Source: Limnomonas spitsbergensis
Lineage: Eukaryota; Chlorophyta; Chlorophyceae; Chlamydomonadales
Assembly (NCBI GenBank): GCA_037349105.1
Contig: JAYJMM010000110.1
Coordinates: 2,046,001-2,110,000, forward strand
Length of the DNA: 64,000 bases
Direction: 5' to 3'
Shown: positions 44,501-47,228 of the stretch, in pieces
Layout: each line of letters begins with the position of its first letter
Position numbering within the stretch: position 1 is the stretch's first letter
Program-made: the position numbers and the translations under genes
The notes under the pieces: model-generated
What the model saw: only the letters and a program-made list of their open reading frames with translations
Told to the model about the DNA's origin: nothing
Databases searched by the model: none

Positions 44501-47228
44501 GCAGGACTAACTGGGCAGGACTAACTGGGCAGGACTAACTGGACAGGACTAACTGGGCAGGACTAACTGGGCAGGACTAACTGGACAGGACTTACTGGGC
44601 AGGACTAACTGGGCAGGACTAACTGGGCAGGACTAACTGGACAGGACTAACTGGGCAGGACTAACTGGGCAGGACTAACTGGACAGGACTAACTGGGCAG
44701 GACTAACTGGGCAGGACTAACTGGGCAGGACTAACTGGGCAGGACTAACAGGACAGGACTAACTGGGCAGGACTAACTGGGCAGGACTAACTGGGCAGGA
44801 CTAACTGGACAGGACTAACTGGGCAGGACTAACTGGGCAGGACTAACTGGACAGGACTAACTGGGCAGGACTAACTGGGCAGGACTAACTGGACAGGACT
44901 AACTGGGCAGGACTAACTGGACAGGACTAACTGGGCAGGACTAACTGGGCAGGACTAACTGGGCAGGACTAACTGGGCAGGACTAACTGGGCAGGACTAA
45001 CTGGGCATGACTAACTGGACAGGACTAACTGGACAGGACTAACTGGGCAGGACTAACTGGGCAGGTCTAACTGGACAGGACTAACTGGGCAGGACTAACT
45101 GGGCAGGACTAACTGGGCAGGACTAACTGGGCAGGACTAACTGGGAAGGACTAACTGGACAGGACTAACTGGGCAGGACTAACTGGGCAGGACTAACTGG
45201 ACAGGACTAACTGGGCAGGACTAACTGGACAGGACTAACTGGGCAGGACTAACTGGACAGGACTAACTGGGCAGGACTAACTGGGCAGGACTAACTGGGC
45301 AGGACTAACTGGACAGGACTAACTGGGCAGGACTAACTGGGCAGGACTAACTGGGCAGGACTAACTGGACAGGACTAACTGGGCAGGACTAACTGGGCAG
45401 GACTAACTAGGCAGGACTAACTGGGCAGGACTAACTAGGCAGGACTAACTGGACAGGACTAACTGGGCAGGACTAACTGGGCAGGACTAACTGGACAGGA
45501 CTAACTGGACAGGACTAACTGGGCAGGACTAACTAGGCAGGACTAACTGGGCAGGACTAACTGGGAAGGACTAACTGGGAAGGACTAACTGAGCAAGATC
45601 TTTACGTTGAGCTTTTTGCTGCGGGACTAGGAATGCTGATGTCGAATCGATGCTTAGGGTGTTGCATACTACTTTGCATGCTACTTTTGATTATGGTGTT
45701 GGATACACATTTTCCTGTATCAACTGCGATGTTTCTTGTTGTGGGTGTTTTGGAAGCATCATGAGTCATGATTCATGACACCTGATGTTTTCCTTGCCGA
45801 TTGAACGCAGGTGCGCCGAAGGCTGCTCGACAGCTCCCACCAATGGATATTGTATTTGACTCGCCTGCGGGTCATCAACATCACCCTGATTGGGATTTTC
45901 GTCGTGTATGCAGTTGTGAGTTTCATTCAGAAATTACTTGTCCAACCCAGGAACTAGCATGCCTATCATAGATTTCTGATGTATTGCATTTGAGGCGAGT
46001 CTCCCTCCCTCACCCCACATGCCCCATGCGTCAAATGTGATGCTATGATGGGCTGTAAAACCTTCACAAACTTCACCCCTAATGCTGTGCCCCCCCCCCC
46101 CCCCCAACAGGTCATCTCCCAAGTGCTCCCTGCACAAACAGTCACTGCCGAGATCGTTTTCTTGACGTTGTACGTCCACCTGTCTTCACTCATGGCCCTA
46201 CACGCCGCGGCCACGCAACTGTACAGCGGCGTGTCCATCGGCGGCAACCTCGTAGACTCTGGCTTCTGGTACTTAGACGCCTTGGCTGGAACGGTGCTGC
46301 TGGCGATAGTGGCCCTCCTGTCACTCGGGGGCATCCTTGAGCGCCTCCAAACGATCCTTCTGTTCAACAGCACGCTGACAGAGTAAGCATGGCCTGCAGA
46401 TCATAAGCCATGCACGATAGAGTAAGCCTGGCGTGCACAGATGATAAGCCATGAACAATAGCGTAAATATTGCTTGATAATCTGATCATAGTTAACGTAT
46501 CATGAAACATGCTTGCAGAGTTCACTCCAACCCTATGCCTTGACCTAAACCCTGGTCTGGAACCTTGACCTTAACCTTAGCCCGGAAACCCTCAACCCTC
46601 AACCTTTAACCCTAAATGGCTAACCCTAAACCCTAGTCCCGAACCGAGCCCCGATGGTGCGCAAGCTCCTCCTGAGCAACATGCAAGCCCCGATCCATCT
46701 TTTACACATGAAACCTCCAACCTGCCCACTGACTGCAGTTGCATCAAGAAGAGCAACGCCCAGGGTGCAGCAGGCAACGGCATCGGGTGGCAAAATTCTA
46801 AAACCGGTCAAGTAATGGCTGATGGCAAGGATAGCGATCAGGCAGGCAAAGAGCAGATGGCAGCGGTAAGTGCCGTCGACAAGCCATCCGTTTGGGATGA
46901 CATGATGCCGTTGTTTTGCTATACACCACAGTCATGTATTCCACCAAGTATGCTTGCAGCACTTGGCCCTCATATCGGATGTTACAGATGTATCATAATC
47001 ATCATGTTTAGGACCTAGGTCCTGAGTGCATTCCATGTTCTATCTATCCCTGGATGAGACAAGCCCACTTTTGTCGTATGTCAGGCCCTTCTCGCAGACG
47101 CTGGCTACACTGCCTTACATGTGTGCCTTAAACGAACCATGCAGGCCGCCGCGGAGCTCAAGAAGAAAAAGGTCACCAACATGTGGAGCAGAACGTTAGA
47201 GGGTCTTCCAGCCCTCAAGCGGAAGTGA
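2158..47228 (+). CDS. GSL: 1,3-beta-glucan (callose) synthase, GT48 family, 33 exons placed, 5' end outside window
   Basis: Integral plasma-membrane glycosyltransferase that makes linear 1,3-beta-glucan (callose) from UDP-glucose. Exon translations joined in phase align by eye, in order, with the plant callose synthase / fungal FKS1 family: the AEARR..F.NSL segment, LTPLYEEDV, the [19 protein letters not shown] block, [28 protein letters not shown] followed by [35 protein letters not shown], then the C-terminal membrane region with [12 protein letters not shown] and a WIEWRLWL segment. The gene ends in a Lys-rich tail (ELKKKKV...LKRK) and TGA at 47226-47228. Plant homologues have about 1,750-1,950 residues; about 1,340 are here, so roughly the N-terminal third is missing upstream. 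All junctions used are GT-AG and phases agree except around 11879-12034. Coding is near 9 percent of the span. Family assignment is very secure; exact boundaries of exons 1, 5, 6 and 7 are less so. Confidence 0.94.
2265..2845. repeat. intron with copies of both flanking exon edges
   Basis: The last about 30 bases of exon 1 plus its GTGAG donor recur twice at a 66-bp period (2301 and 2367; the third copy has lost GT, reading GATGAG). The acceptor and start of exon 2 recur in diverged form near 2677-2705 and 2772-2812. The rest is CCCTAAA-like. Confidence 0.8.
2846..3004 (+). CDS. GSL: callose synthase exon 2
   Basis: Phase 0 to 0, 53 residues, beginning [20 protein letters not shown]. It corresponds to the plant FREEDLIS.REMDLL motif, then a VQWP.FLLA-like stretch ([14 protein letters not shown]). 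Confidence 0.85.
3326..3723. repeat. 57-bp minisatellite, about 7 copies
   Basis: Unit contains GGACTGAACGCCCTTTCGTG and TTTCGGACTGAACCCTGCAT; spacing measured as 57 (for example 3381 to 3438). Copies differ by only a few bases. Confidence 0.95.
3931..7595. repeat. 15-bp BamHI-type satellite, about 244 copies
   Basis: Unit TACTGCCAAGGATCC with recurrent variants TATTG, TGCTG, GCCTAGG and GCAAAGG. Marker variant TACTGCAAAG occurs at 5671, 5911, 6121, 6571 and 6781 (spacings 240, 210, 450 and 210), showing higher-order blocks. A single base is missing in one unit near 7510, which shifts frame. Confidence 0.97.
7645..7826 (+). CDS. GSL: callose synthase exon 3
   Basis: Phase 0 start, reading [20 protein letters not shown] then [17 protein letters not shown]. 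The donor is placed at AAGCCG/GTGAGA rather than the earlier GGTAACA because it supplies the phase (2) that exon 4 needs and because just this CCCG/GTGAGG-type junction is repeated downstream. Confidence 0.75.
7827..9971. repeat. intron with donor-side copies, foldback element and acceptor-side copies
   Basis: First part (to about 8650) is G-rich, with several degenerate copies of the exon 3 end (a second [12 protein letters not shown] segment at about 7868-7890; then AACACCTGAAAACC/GGTGAGGG-like units). The middle holds a foldback element (8779-9300). The last part (9310-9971) is C-rich with repeated CCTTTCCCTG...TGCATGT...AG acceptor-like units leading to exon 4. Confidence 0.75.
8779..9300. 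mobile_element. foldback / MITE-like element with about 90-base imperfect inverted ends
   Basis: The left arm contains CCACGAAATCATATCGGGGC then TGCTCGCC...CGCTCGCCG...CAGTG; the right arm is its reverse complement with small differences and lacks about 27 bases of the left arm. Both ends lie at CTTAAG, so a TTAA target duplication is possible but ambiguous because that hexamer is palindromic. No transposase. Confidence 0.65.
9972..10107 (+). CDS. GSL: callose synthase exon 4
   Basis: Phase 2 to 0; reads [20 protein letters not shown] then a Lys/Ala-rich stretch ending KLVIK before GTGAGA. It lies in the weakly conserved region between the REMDLL and AEARR motifs of the family. Confidence 0.7.
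10108..11410. repeat. intron with degenerate CCTTAAC repeat, exon 4 edge copy and mariner-like MITE
   Basis: About 10190-10620 is a degenerate tandem repeat of AATCCTTAACCTTA-like units. Near 10634-10660 a short copy of the exon 4 end with donor (GGTGATAGAG/GTGAG) occurs. About 10900-10970 has CGGCGGACAA repeats. A TA-flanked MITE lies at 11016-11252. Confidence 0.7.
11016..11252. mobile_element. mariner/pogo-like MITE, 237 bp
   Basis: Ends CCGTAAAACGC and GCATTCTACGG are near-inverse, flanked by TA on both sides (11014-11015 and 11253-11254). Subterminal GCGCACCCCAATTA/TTAATTATTGGGGTGCGCG is shared with the element at 62991-63369. Non-coding. Confidence 0.7.
11411..11494 (+). CDS. GSL: callose synthase exon 5 (probable)
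   Basis: Phase 0, 28 residues beginning [20 protein letters not shown], ending ADE before GTGCAG; the in-frame TAG 15 bases further on requires splicing here. No strong family match in this variable region, so moderate confidence. Confidence 0.5.
11676..11721 (+). CDS. GSL: callose synthase exon 6 (probable)
   Basis: Short exon after TTTGTACAG, reading [15 protein letters not shown], with donor CCCG/GTAGGC (phase 1). Position and phase fit exons 5 and 7. Confidence 0.5.
11722..11878. repeat. short intron with (GTACCTCATGCT)-type repeat
   Basis: Tandem 12- to 15-base units (CATGCTGTACCTCATGCCGTAC and variants) fill about 11752-11862. Confidence 0.7.
11879..12034 (+). CDS. GSL: callose synthase exon 7 region, boundaries unresolved
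   Basis: The 5' part reads [20 protein letters not shown] in phase with exon 6 (acceptor GGAAG/CTG). The 3' part reads [17 protein letters not shown] before GTATGT, in phase with exon 8, but in another frame. A tiny intron between them (GTTGGTAT...TTTCACAG, about 24 bases) or an assembly indel would reconcile them; otherwise the first frame stops at TGA 11998-12000. Confidence 0.5.
12035..12441. repeat. C-rich intron with CCTGCC and CCTCTCATA repeats
   Basis: (CCTGCC)n at about 12050-12092, then repeated CCCTCTCATACCC-like units and CCCTAAAC motifs up to the acceptor GACCAG of exon 8. Confidence 0.7.
12442..12545 (+). CDS. GSL: callose synthase exon 8
   Basis: Phase 0 to 2; [17 protein letters not shown] then [17 protein letters not shown]. 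Matches the strongly conserved plant (L)EARRRL.FF.NSLFM segment that opens the catalytic region. Confidence 0.92.
13475..14010. repeat. 51-bp minisatellite, about 10 copies
   Basis: Unit contains AAGTGAACACTGGATCTTGG and TTGACCATTGACCAAAGAT; measured spacing 51 (13521, 13572, 13623). It alternates two subtypes (CTATG/CAAG). Confidence 0.93.
14047..14395. repeat. short GGTGGCTGA tandem array
   Basis: Irregular 10-, 12- and 15-base units of (A)GGGTGGCTGA / ATGGTGGCTGATGA. Confidence 0.9.
14569..14832 (+). CDS. GSL: callose synthase exon 9
   Basis: Phase 2 to 2; [20 protein letters not shown] then EEDVMF, ending [18 protein letters not shown]. Matches the family (M)LSFSVLTPYY.EDVL ... FYLQKI.PDEW.NF region, with a longer Ala/Gly/Leu-rich insert in the middle. 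The most easily recognised exon of the gene. Confidence 0.95.
14833..15514. repeat. intron, G-rich TTAGGG-like at its 5' end
   Basis: Starts GTATGTTTAGGGTTAAGG; TTAGGGG/TTGGGTAGGGG motifs to about 14985; GGGTGAAGGATCTA/CGA 15-base units at about 15088-15145. The remainder shows no clear structure. Confidence 0.65.
15515..15560 (+). CDS. GSL: callose synthase exon 10
   Basis: Micro-exon, phase 2 to 0, reading (R)[15 protein letters not shown], which completes the family motif NF.ERV. Found by phase and by that motif; acceptor CTGCAG, donor GTGGGT. Confidence 0.8.
16190..17160. repeat. 45-bp minisatellite, about 21 copies
   Basis: Unit includes GGCCAGGCCTAGTTCTCCCA and CCCTTCACACTCCACACTTG then CAG; spacing 45 (16231 to 16276). 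Every unit contains a pyrimidine stretch plus TTGCAG that looks like a 3' splice site. Confidence 0.95.
18590..18665 (+). pseudogene. decayed copy of the 5' half of callose synthase exon 11
   Basis: CTCCTGCAGG...CCCAAGCTGCTAATCTAGTGACTCTGCACAAGTGGGGCTGG...GCGGTAACGG-like segment mirrors the acceptor and first about 65 bases of exon 11 with many substitutions and an in-frame stop. Confidence 0.75.
18800..18937 (+). CDS. GSL: callose synthase exon 11
   Basis: Phase 0 to 0; ends [13 protein letters not shown], the family E.RLWASYRGQ motif; begins [19 protein letters not shown]. Confidence 0.93.
18938..20607. repeat. intron with outward-decaying copies of the exon 11 end
   Basis: The first copy (about 18979-19030) is identical to the exon 11 end plus donor over about 45 bases. 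Further copies near 19072, 19250, 19395, 19505 and 20265 are progressively worse. About 19610-20430 is a CCCTAAGCCCTGCTCTTAA-type degenerate repeat. A partial exon 12 copy lies at 20479-20548. Confidence 0.85.
20479..20548 (+). pseudogene. partial copy of the start of callose synthase exon 12
   Basis: GTCCTGGCCCGTACTGC...GATACGCTGTG...GCGCTGCGGGTGGT repeats the first about 55 bases of exon 12 at 20608, then breaks into TTTAGGGTTCAGGG. Confidence 0.85.
20608..20769 (+). CDS. GSL: callose synthase exon 12
   Basis: Phase 0 to 0, 54 residues; begins [19 protein letters not shown] (family TRTVRGMMYYRKAL) and ends KVVYLVTAQ (family KF.YVVSCQ). Confidence 0.94.
21916..21975 (+). repeat. dispersed palindromic repeat, copy 2
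   Basis: GCGGGCACATGTCCCATGCATCAAATGTGATGCTCTGCTGGACT; core hairpin GCATCA-AATG-TGATGC. Confidence 0.9.
22133..22180 (+). pseudogene. decayed copy of the start of callose synthase exon 13
   Basis: GAACCACAGATGTACGTCAAGCACCGCTCC matches the acceptor and first bases of exon 13 (CACCACAG/AACTACGGGAAGCACCGTTCC) with several changes. Confidence 0.7.
22265..22344 (+). CDS. GSL: callose synthase exon 13
   Basis: Phase 0 to 2; [20 protein letters not shown] then IELLLA. Equivalent to the family QYG..K.S.D..A.DIL.LM segment. Confidence 0.88.
22345..23123. other. intron with telomere-like CCCTAAAC motifs
   Basis: CCTAAACCC/CCCTGAACTCC motifs at about 22370-22500 and 22660-22825; about 22825-23100 has repeated CATT.T...CCGCCC-CCATCC-type acceptor-like C-rich stretches. 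No other structure seen. Confidence 0.55.
23124..23208 (+). CDS. GSL: callose synthase exon 14
   Basis: Phase 2 to 0; [20 protein letters not shown] then SILIRGPQ. Matches the family YPSLRVAYIDEVE block. Confidence 0.93.
23209..24854. repeat. intron with GCATGGCGGGGT array and acceptor-side copies
   Basis: TTTTGGCCAATGGCCCAT repeats (23258-23322), a 12-base array (23322-24215), then C/CA-rich sequence with three diverged copies of CGCAGGA...TCC.C.GG...CGCAG (about 24508, 24667, 24851), the last being the acceptor of exon 15. Confidence 0.8.
23322..24215. repeat. GCATGGCGGGGT short-unit array, about 75 copies
   Basis: Units of 11-14 bases (GCATGGCGGGGT, GCATGACAGGGT, GCATGGCGGGG). Irregular lengths open overlapping His/Pro/Ala or Met/Gly/Cys frames on both strands; none is coding. 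Confidence 0.95.
24855..25079 (+). CDS. GSL: callose synthase exon 15 (conserved catalytic core)
   Basis: Phase 0 to 0, 75 residues. ELYRVRLP, then [20 protein letters not shown], then [20 protein letters not shown]. This is the most conserved block of all GT48 enzymes. The first about 14 residues ([14 protein letters not shown]) are unconserved; an in-frame CAG at 24894-24896 is an alternative acceptor. Confidence 0.97.
25080..25820. repeat. intron with about five copies of the exon 15 end and an acceptor-side copy of exon 16
   Basis: CCAGGAACCTGCTGGCGGTGAGAGTG recurs, increasingly altered, near 25155, 25265, 25355, 25445 and 25512. About 25647-25668 repeats the exon 16 acceptor and start (CTGACAG/GAGCTTGGCC). 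A palindromic-repeat copy lies at 25735-25765. Confidence 0.85.
25735..25765 (-). repeat. dispersed palindromic repeat, copy 3 (short)
   Basis: Core AGCACATTTGATGCATGGG only. Confidence 0.75.
25821..25952 (+). CDS. GSL: callose synthase exon 16 (linker)
   Basis: Phase 0, 44 residues; [20 protein letters not shown] then a Gly/Pro/Val-rich stretch ending PVAPVAM before GTGAGC. Falls where plant enzymes have a short variable loop after RNLL.EF, so this is a lineage-specific insert. Confidence 0.75.
25953..26907. repeat. intron with exon 16 donor copies and CAGCAGGACAG repeat
   Basis: GTGGCA(A/T)TGGTGAGC.GTCA..(A/G)CATG units recur near 26000, 26050, 26105 and 26160. (ACAGCAGGACAGCAGGT)n lies at about 26210-26280. 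CCTAAACCCAACTCC motifs at 26690-26870. Confidence 0.8.
26908..26961 (+). CDS. GSL: callose synthase exon 17
   Basis: 18-residue exon [18 protein letters not shown] in phase 0, between GCCCAG and GTGAAT. It lies at the plant loop just before ..ILG.REHIF. Confidence 0.65.
27029..27070 (-). repeat. dispersed palindromic repeat, copy 4
   Basis: ACTGTCCAGCTGAGCA then TTTCATGCATGGGACAGG; hairpin arm altered. Confidence 0.8.
27551..27612 (+). pseudogene. partial copy of the start of callose synthase exon 18
   Basis: CTTGTAGTCTCACACAGCCATCTGTGGCTTTAAGGAGTGGATCTTCAGCCACA repeats the acceptor and first about 45 bases of exon 18, then degrades. Shown here as positions; real exon starts at 27803. Confidence 0.85.
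27803..27910 (+). CDS. GSL: callose synthase exon 18
   Basis: Phase 0, 36 residues; [20 protein letters not shown] then [15 protein letters not shown]. Matches plant ILG.REHIFTGSVSSLA.FMS.QE.SFVT..Q. Confidence 0.92.
27911..28994. repeat. intron with about 14 copies of the exon 18 end plus donor
   Basis: GGGTCATCCAGGTGACAAGG with TTCTAAGGGTTTAGGGTTCA repeats from about 27940 to 28620; CATCCAG/GTG is the exact exon 18/intron junction. The tail (28680-28994) is unique-looking with partial doubling of CCGGGCCACCTTGGTAG (about 28776 and 28819). Confidence 0.9.
28995..29072 (+). CDS. GSL: callose synthase exon 19
   Basis: Phase 0, 26 residues; [20 protein letters not shown] then LHIMTR. The family R.L..PL.VR.HYGHPDVFD..FH.TRGG motif. 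Confidence 0.96.
29073..30365. repeat. intron with about 14 donor-side copies of exon 19 and two acceptor-side copies of exon 20
   Basis: CAAGCTGCACATCATCACGA-GAGTAGGT units (period about 52) run from about 29120 to 29860. Then acceptor-side copies of the exon 20 start follow at about 30083 and 30189, each preceded by its own CTCTCTC...AG tract. Confidence 0.92.
30083..30222 (+). pseudogene. two copies of acceptor plus start of callose synthase exon 20
   Basis: At about 30084 GGTGGCGCCGGCCAAGGCCA..GCATGGGCCTGCATG and at about 30190 GGAGGCATGACCAAGGCCAC..GCGGCCTGCAT repeat the first 30 or so bases of exon 20; both carry AG acceptors after pyrimidine-rich tracts. Confidence 0.88.
30366..30487 (+). 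CDS. GSL: callose synthase exon 20
   Basis: Phase 0 to 2; [20 protein letters not shown] then [20 protein letters not shown]. Family GG.SKAS..IN.SEDI.AGFN..LR.G...H.EY.Q.GKGR. Confidence 0.96.
30642..31201. mobile_element. non-autonomous hAT-like element, 560 bp
   Basis: Terminal inverted repeats TAGGGTTGGCA / TGCCAACCCTA, flanked by perfect 8-base target duplications ATCAGAGG (30634-30641 and 31202-31209). Subterminal regions are rich in CGTATATACG. No transposase frame. Confidence 0.9.
31628..32090. repeat. 15-bp array, about 31 copies
   Basis: Unit CTTGACTTGAACCCT with CTCGA, CTTTGA and other variants. Confidence 0.95.
32352..32412 (+). CDS. GSL: callose synthase exon 21
   Basis: Phase 2 to 0; (R)[20 protein letters not shown], the family GRDVGLNQI..FEAK...GNGEQ motif. 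Confidence 0.95.
32413..32836. repeat. intron with about 39-bp CAGCTACATTTCAGCTACC repeat
   Basis: TTCAGCTACATTTCAGCTAC-CTCCTGGCTCAGCATCAG-type units from about 32455 to 32820, leading up to the acceptor GCACAG of exon 22. Confidence 0.85.
32837..32965 (+). CDS. GSL: callose synthase exon 22
   Basis: Phase 0, 43 residues; [20 protein letters not shown] then [20 protein letters not shown]. Equals the family LSRD.YRLG.R.DFFRMLS.Y.TTVG.Y, which opens the first C-terminal membrane segment. Confidence 0.94.
32966..33759. repeat. intron with four donor-side copies of exon 22 and acceptor-side copies of exon 23
   Basis: GGGCATCTACACTCAGGTGAGAGG-type junction copies occur near 32990, 33050, 33115 and 33158. 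Acceptor-side fragments AGGCCCTGGCCCTGGCA (about 33648) and AGGCCATGGCCCTAGCCCTGG (about 33678) precede exon 23. Confidence 0.87.
33760..33835 (+). CDS. GSL: callose synthase exon 23
   Basis: Phase 0 to 1; [20 protein letters not shown] then LLIQI, a hydrophobic membrane segment. Plant enzymes have a long loop between this and the previous helix; here the two are almost adjacent. Confidence 0.85.
33836..34452. repeat. intron with acceptor-side copies of exon 24
   Basis: Telomere-like motifs, and a near-complete copy of acceptor plus exon 24 start at about 34341-34391 (TTTTTACATGAAAAATGCAG..GCCTGGTCAGCAGTCTG). A weaker one lies at about 34262-34320. Confidence 0.85.
34453..34638 (+). CDS. GSL: callose synthase exon 24
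   Basis: Phase 1 to 1; [20 protein letters not shown], then [20 protein letters not shown], ending [13 protein letters not shown]. Equals the family block ending GGA.Y.ATGRGF, with two membrane-type stretches. Confidence 0.95.
34709..34756 (+). pseudogene. copy of the 3' end of callose synthase exon 24 with donor
   Basis: About 48 bases, reading [16 protein letters not shown] before GTGAGG, against [22 protein letters not shown] in the true exon; about 118 bases downstream of it. Confidence 0.93.
35136..35255 (-). repeat. GCTACGCCCC dispersed element
   Basis: Minus strand: AAGAAAGCTACGCCCCATGG ... GGAAACAGCGAAGCCTGG ... CCACATCCACGCCGTTACCA. SINE-like in size; no coding capacity. Confidence 0.8.
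35636..35730 (+). repeat. GCTACGCCCC dispersed element
   Basis: AAGAAAGCTACACCCTGTGA ... GGAAACACCGCAGCCTGGGC ... CGCATCCACGCCGTTACCGT. Confidence 0.85.
35790..36000 (+). CDS. GSL: callose synthase exon 25
   Basis: Phase 1 to 2; (G)[40 protein letters not shown], ending [11 protein letters not shown]. Matches RGFVV.H..F..NYR.YSRSHF.KG.EL and the FAPF.FNP..F motif. Confidence 0.96.
36001..36774. repeat. intron with about eleven copies of the exon 25/donor junction
   Basis: AACCCTTCAGTTGGACAGGGGGGATACTATCT-type units (AATCCCTTCAG/GTGGACAGGG is the real junction) fill about 36001-36510. Confidence 0.9.
36775..36876 (+). CDS. GSL: callose synthase exon 26
   Basis: Phase 2 to 2; [20 protein letters not shown] then [13 protein letters not shown]. 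Equals the plant W..TVDDWT.W..W...GGIGV....SWE.WW segment. Confidence 0.93.
36877..38051. repeat. intron: exon 26 copy, 16-bp array, acceptor-side repeats of exon 27
   Basis: A copy of the exon 26 end with donor sits at 36942-36981. TTGTTACACACCCTAA is repeated about 11 times (37104-37285). From about 37300 to 38051 some 14 copies of CCCTACCCGCCCTCAGGATG...AACCCC build up to the true acceptor CCGCCCTCAG. Confidence 0.92.
38052..38118 (+). CDS. GSL: callose synthase exon 27
   Basis: Phase 2 to 0; (R)[22 protein letters not shown]. Corresponds to plant WWEEEQ.HL......G...EI.L.LRFF. Confidence 0.85.
38668..38760 (+). repeat. GCTACGCCCC dispersed element (3' part diverged)
   Basis: GGAAGAAAGCTACGCCCTGT ... 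GGAGTTAAGGAAACAACGCA-GCTTGGGGCC. Confidence 0.82.
38890..39005 (+). repeat. GGGCGCCCACGCGGCCGAGC dispersed element
   Basis: TTTATTTCCTCCCGACCAGG, CGGGCGCCCACGCGGCCGAG, then CAGGGCCAGGAGGTGTCACG-TCATTGACTTAA. Other copies: 39800-40100 (cluster), 40345-40415, 51480-51560 (minus), 55095-55190, 56490-56610. Confidence 0.82.
39193..39258 (+). CDS. GSL: callose synthase exon 28
   Basis: Phase 0, 22 residues; [22 protein letters not shown], a membrane-type segment. Confidence 0.83.
39259..40946. repeat. intron with CTCACACTGGTGAGCTGGG repeat, dispersed element cluster and exon 29 acceptor copies
   Basis: About 39530-39805 has five to six units TATCTCACACTGGTGAGCTG plus TTTAGGG. 39800-40415 has five tandem/dispersed copies of the GCGGCC.AGCCTTTTTGAGCAGGGCC element. 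40490-40946 has four acceptor-side copies of exon 29 (CAACAGGCCACCTC..AGTACCTGCTGCTCAC). Confidence 0.87.
40947..41009 (+). CDS. GSL: callose synthase exon 29
   Basis: Phase 0, 21 residues; [21 protein letters not shown], one membrane helix. Confidence 0.82.
41010..45810. repeat. 4.8-kb intron almost entirely a 14-bp satellite
   Basis: Satellite begins about 50 bases after the donor and ends about 215 bases before the acceptor of exon 30; the 3' remainder (45600-45810) is unique-looking. Confidence 0.93.
41058..45592. repeat. 14-bp satellite, about 324 copies
   Basis: Unit GCAGGACTAACTGG, alternating GGGC and GGAC forms. Each unit has CTAAC (branch-point-like) followed by CAG. A higher-order duplication of 1,750 bases (125 units) is shown by private variants: ACTACCT at 41875/43625, GGACAAACT at 42194/43944, GGACATGAC at 42525/44275. 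Confidence 0.97.
45811..45915 (+). CDS. GSL: callose synthase exon 30
   Basis: Phase 0, 35 residues; [20 protein letters not shown] then [15 protein letters not shown], basic then hydrophobic. Confidence 0.87.
45916..46110. other. short intron
   Basis: Contains a copy of the dispersed palindromic repeat (46005-46060) and a C tract before the acceptor CCAACAG. Confidence 0.7.
46005..46060 (+). repeat. dispersed palindromic repeat, copy 5
   Basis: GCCCCATGCGTCAAATGTGA then TGCTATGATGGGCTGTAAAA. Confidence 0.85.
46111..46382 (+). CDS. GSL: callose synthase exon 31
   Basis: Phase 0 to 2, 90 residues with two or three membrane segments; [20 protein letters not shown] and [20 protein letters not shown], ending [13 protein letters not shown] (plant FQTRLLFNQAFSRG). 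An in-frame TAA lies at the boundary (46384-46386) but ACAGA/GTAAGC is a strong donor and the next exon fits in phase. Confidence 0.92.
46383..46738. other. intron
   Basis: Begins with two copies of a GAGTAAGC..GGC.TGCA.ATAAGCCATG block (donor-side repeat, about 46381-46455), then CCCTAAACC-like motifs. Confidence 0.65.
46739..46865 (+). CDS. GSL: callose synthase exon 32
   Basis: Phase 2 to 0; [20 protein letters not shown] then [22 protein letters not shown]. Hydrophilic C-terminal tail, not conserved in plants; accepted on phase and good splice sites. Confidence 0.75.
46866..47144. other. short intron
   Basis: No repeat recognised. Confidence 0.6.
47145..47228 (+). CDS. GSL: callose synthase exon 33, C-terminus and stop
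   Basis: Phase 0; [20 protein letters not shown] then LPALKRK and TGA. A cytosolic, lysine-rich end. Confidence 0.8.
   Translation, partial: AAAELKKKKVTNMWSRTLEGLPALKRK

Noticed and set aside
41058..45592. The 14-bp and 15-bp arrays as assembly artefacts
   Set aside because: Private variants, ordered higher-order blocks and clean edges argue for real arrays, though copy number could be misassembled.
46381..46386. TAA as the stop codon of the callose synthase after LFNSTLTE
   Set aside because: ACAGA/GTAAGC is a good donor, the next two exons join in phase, and the block beyond is repeated like other donor sides. A shorter isoform by retention remains possible.
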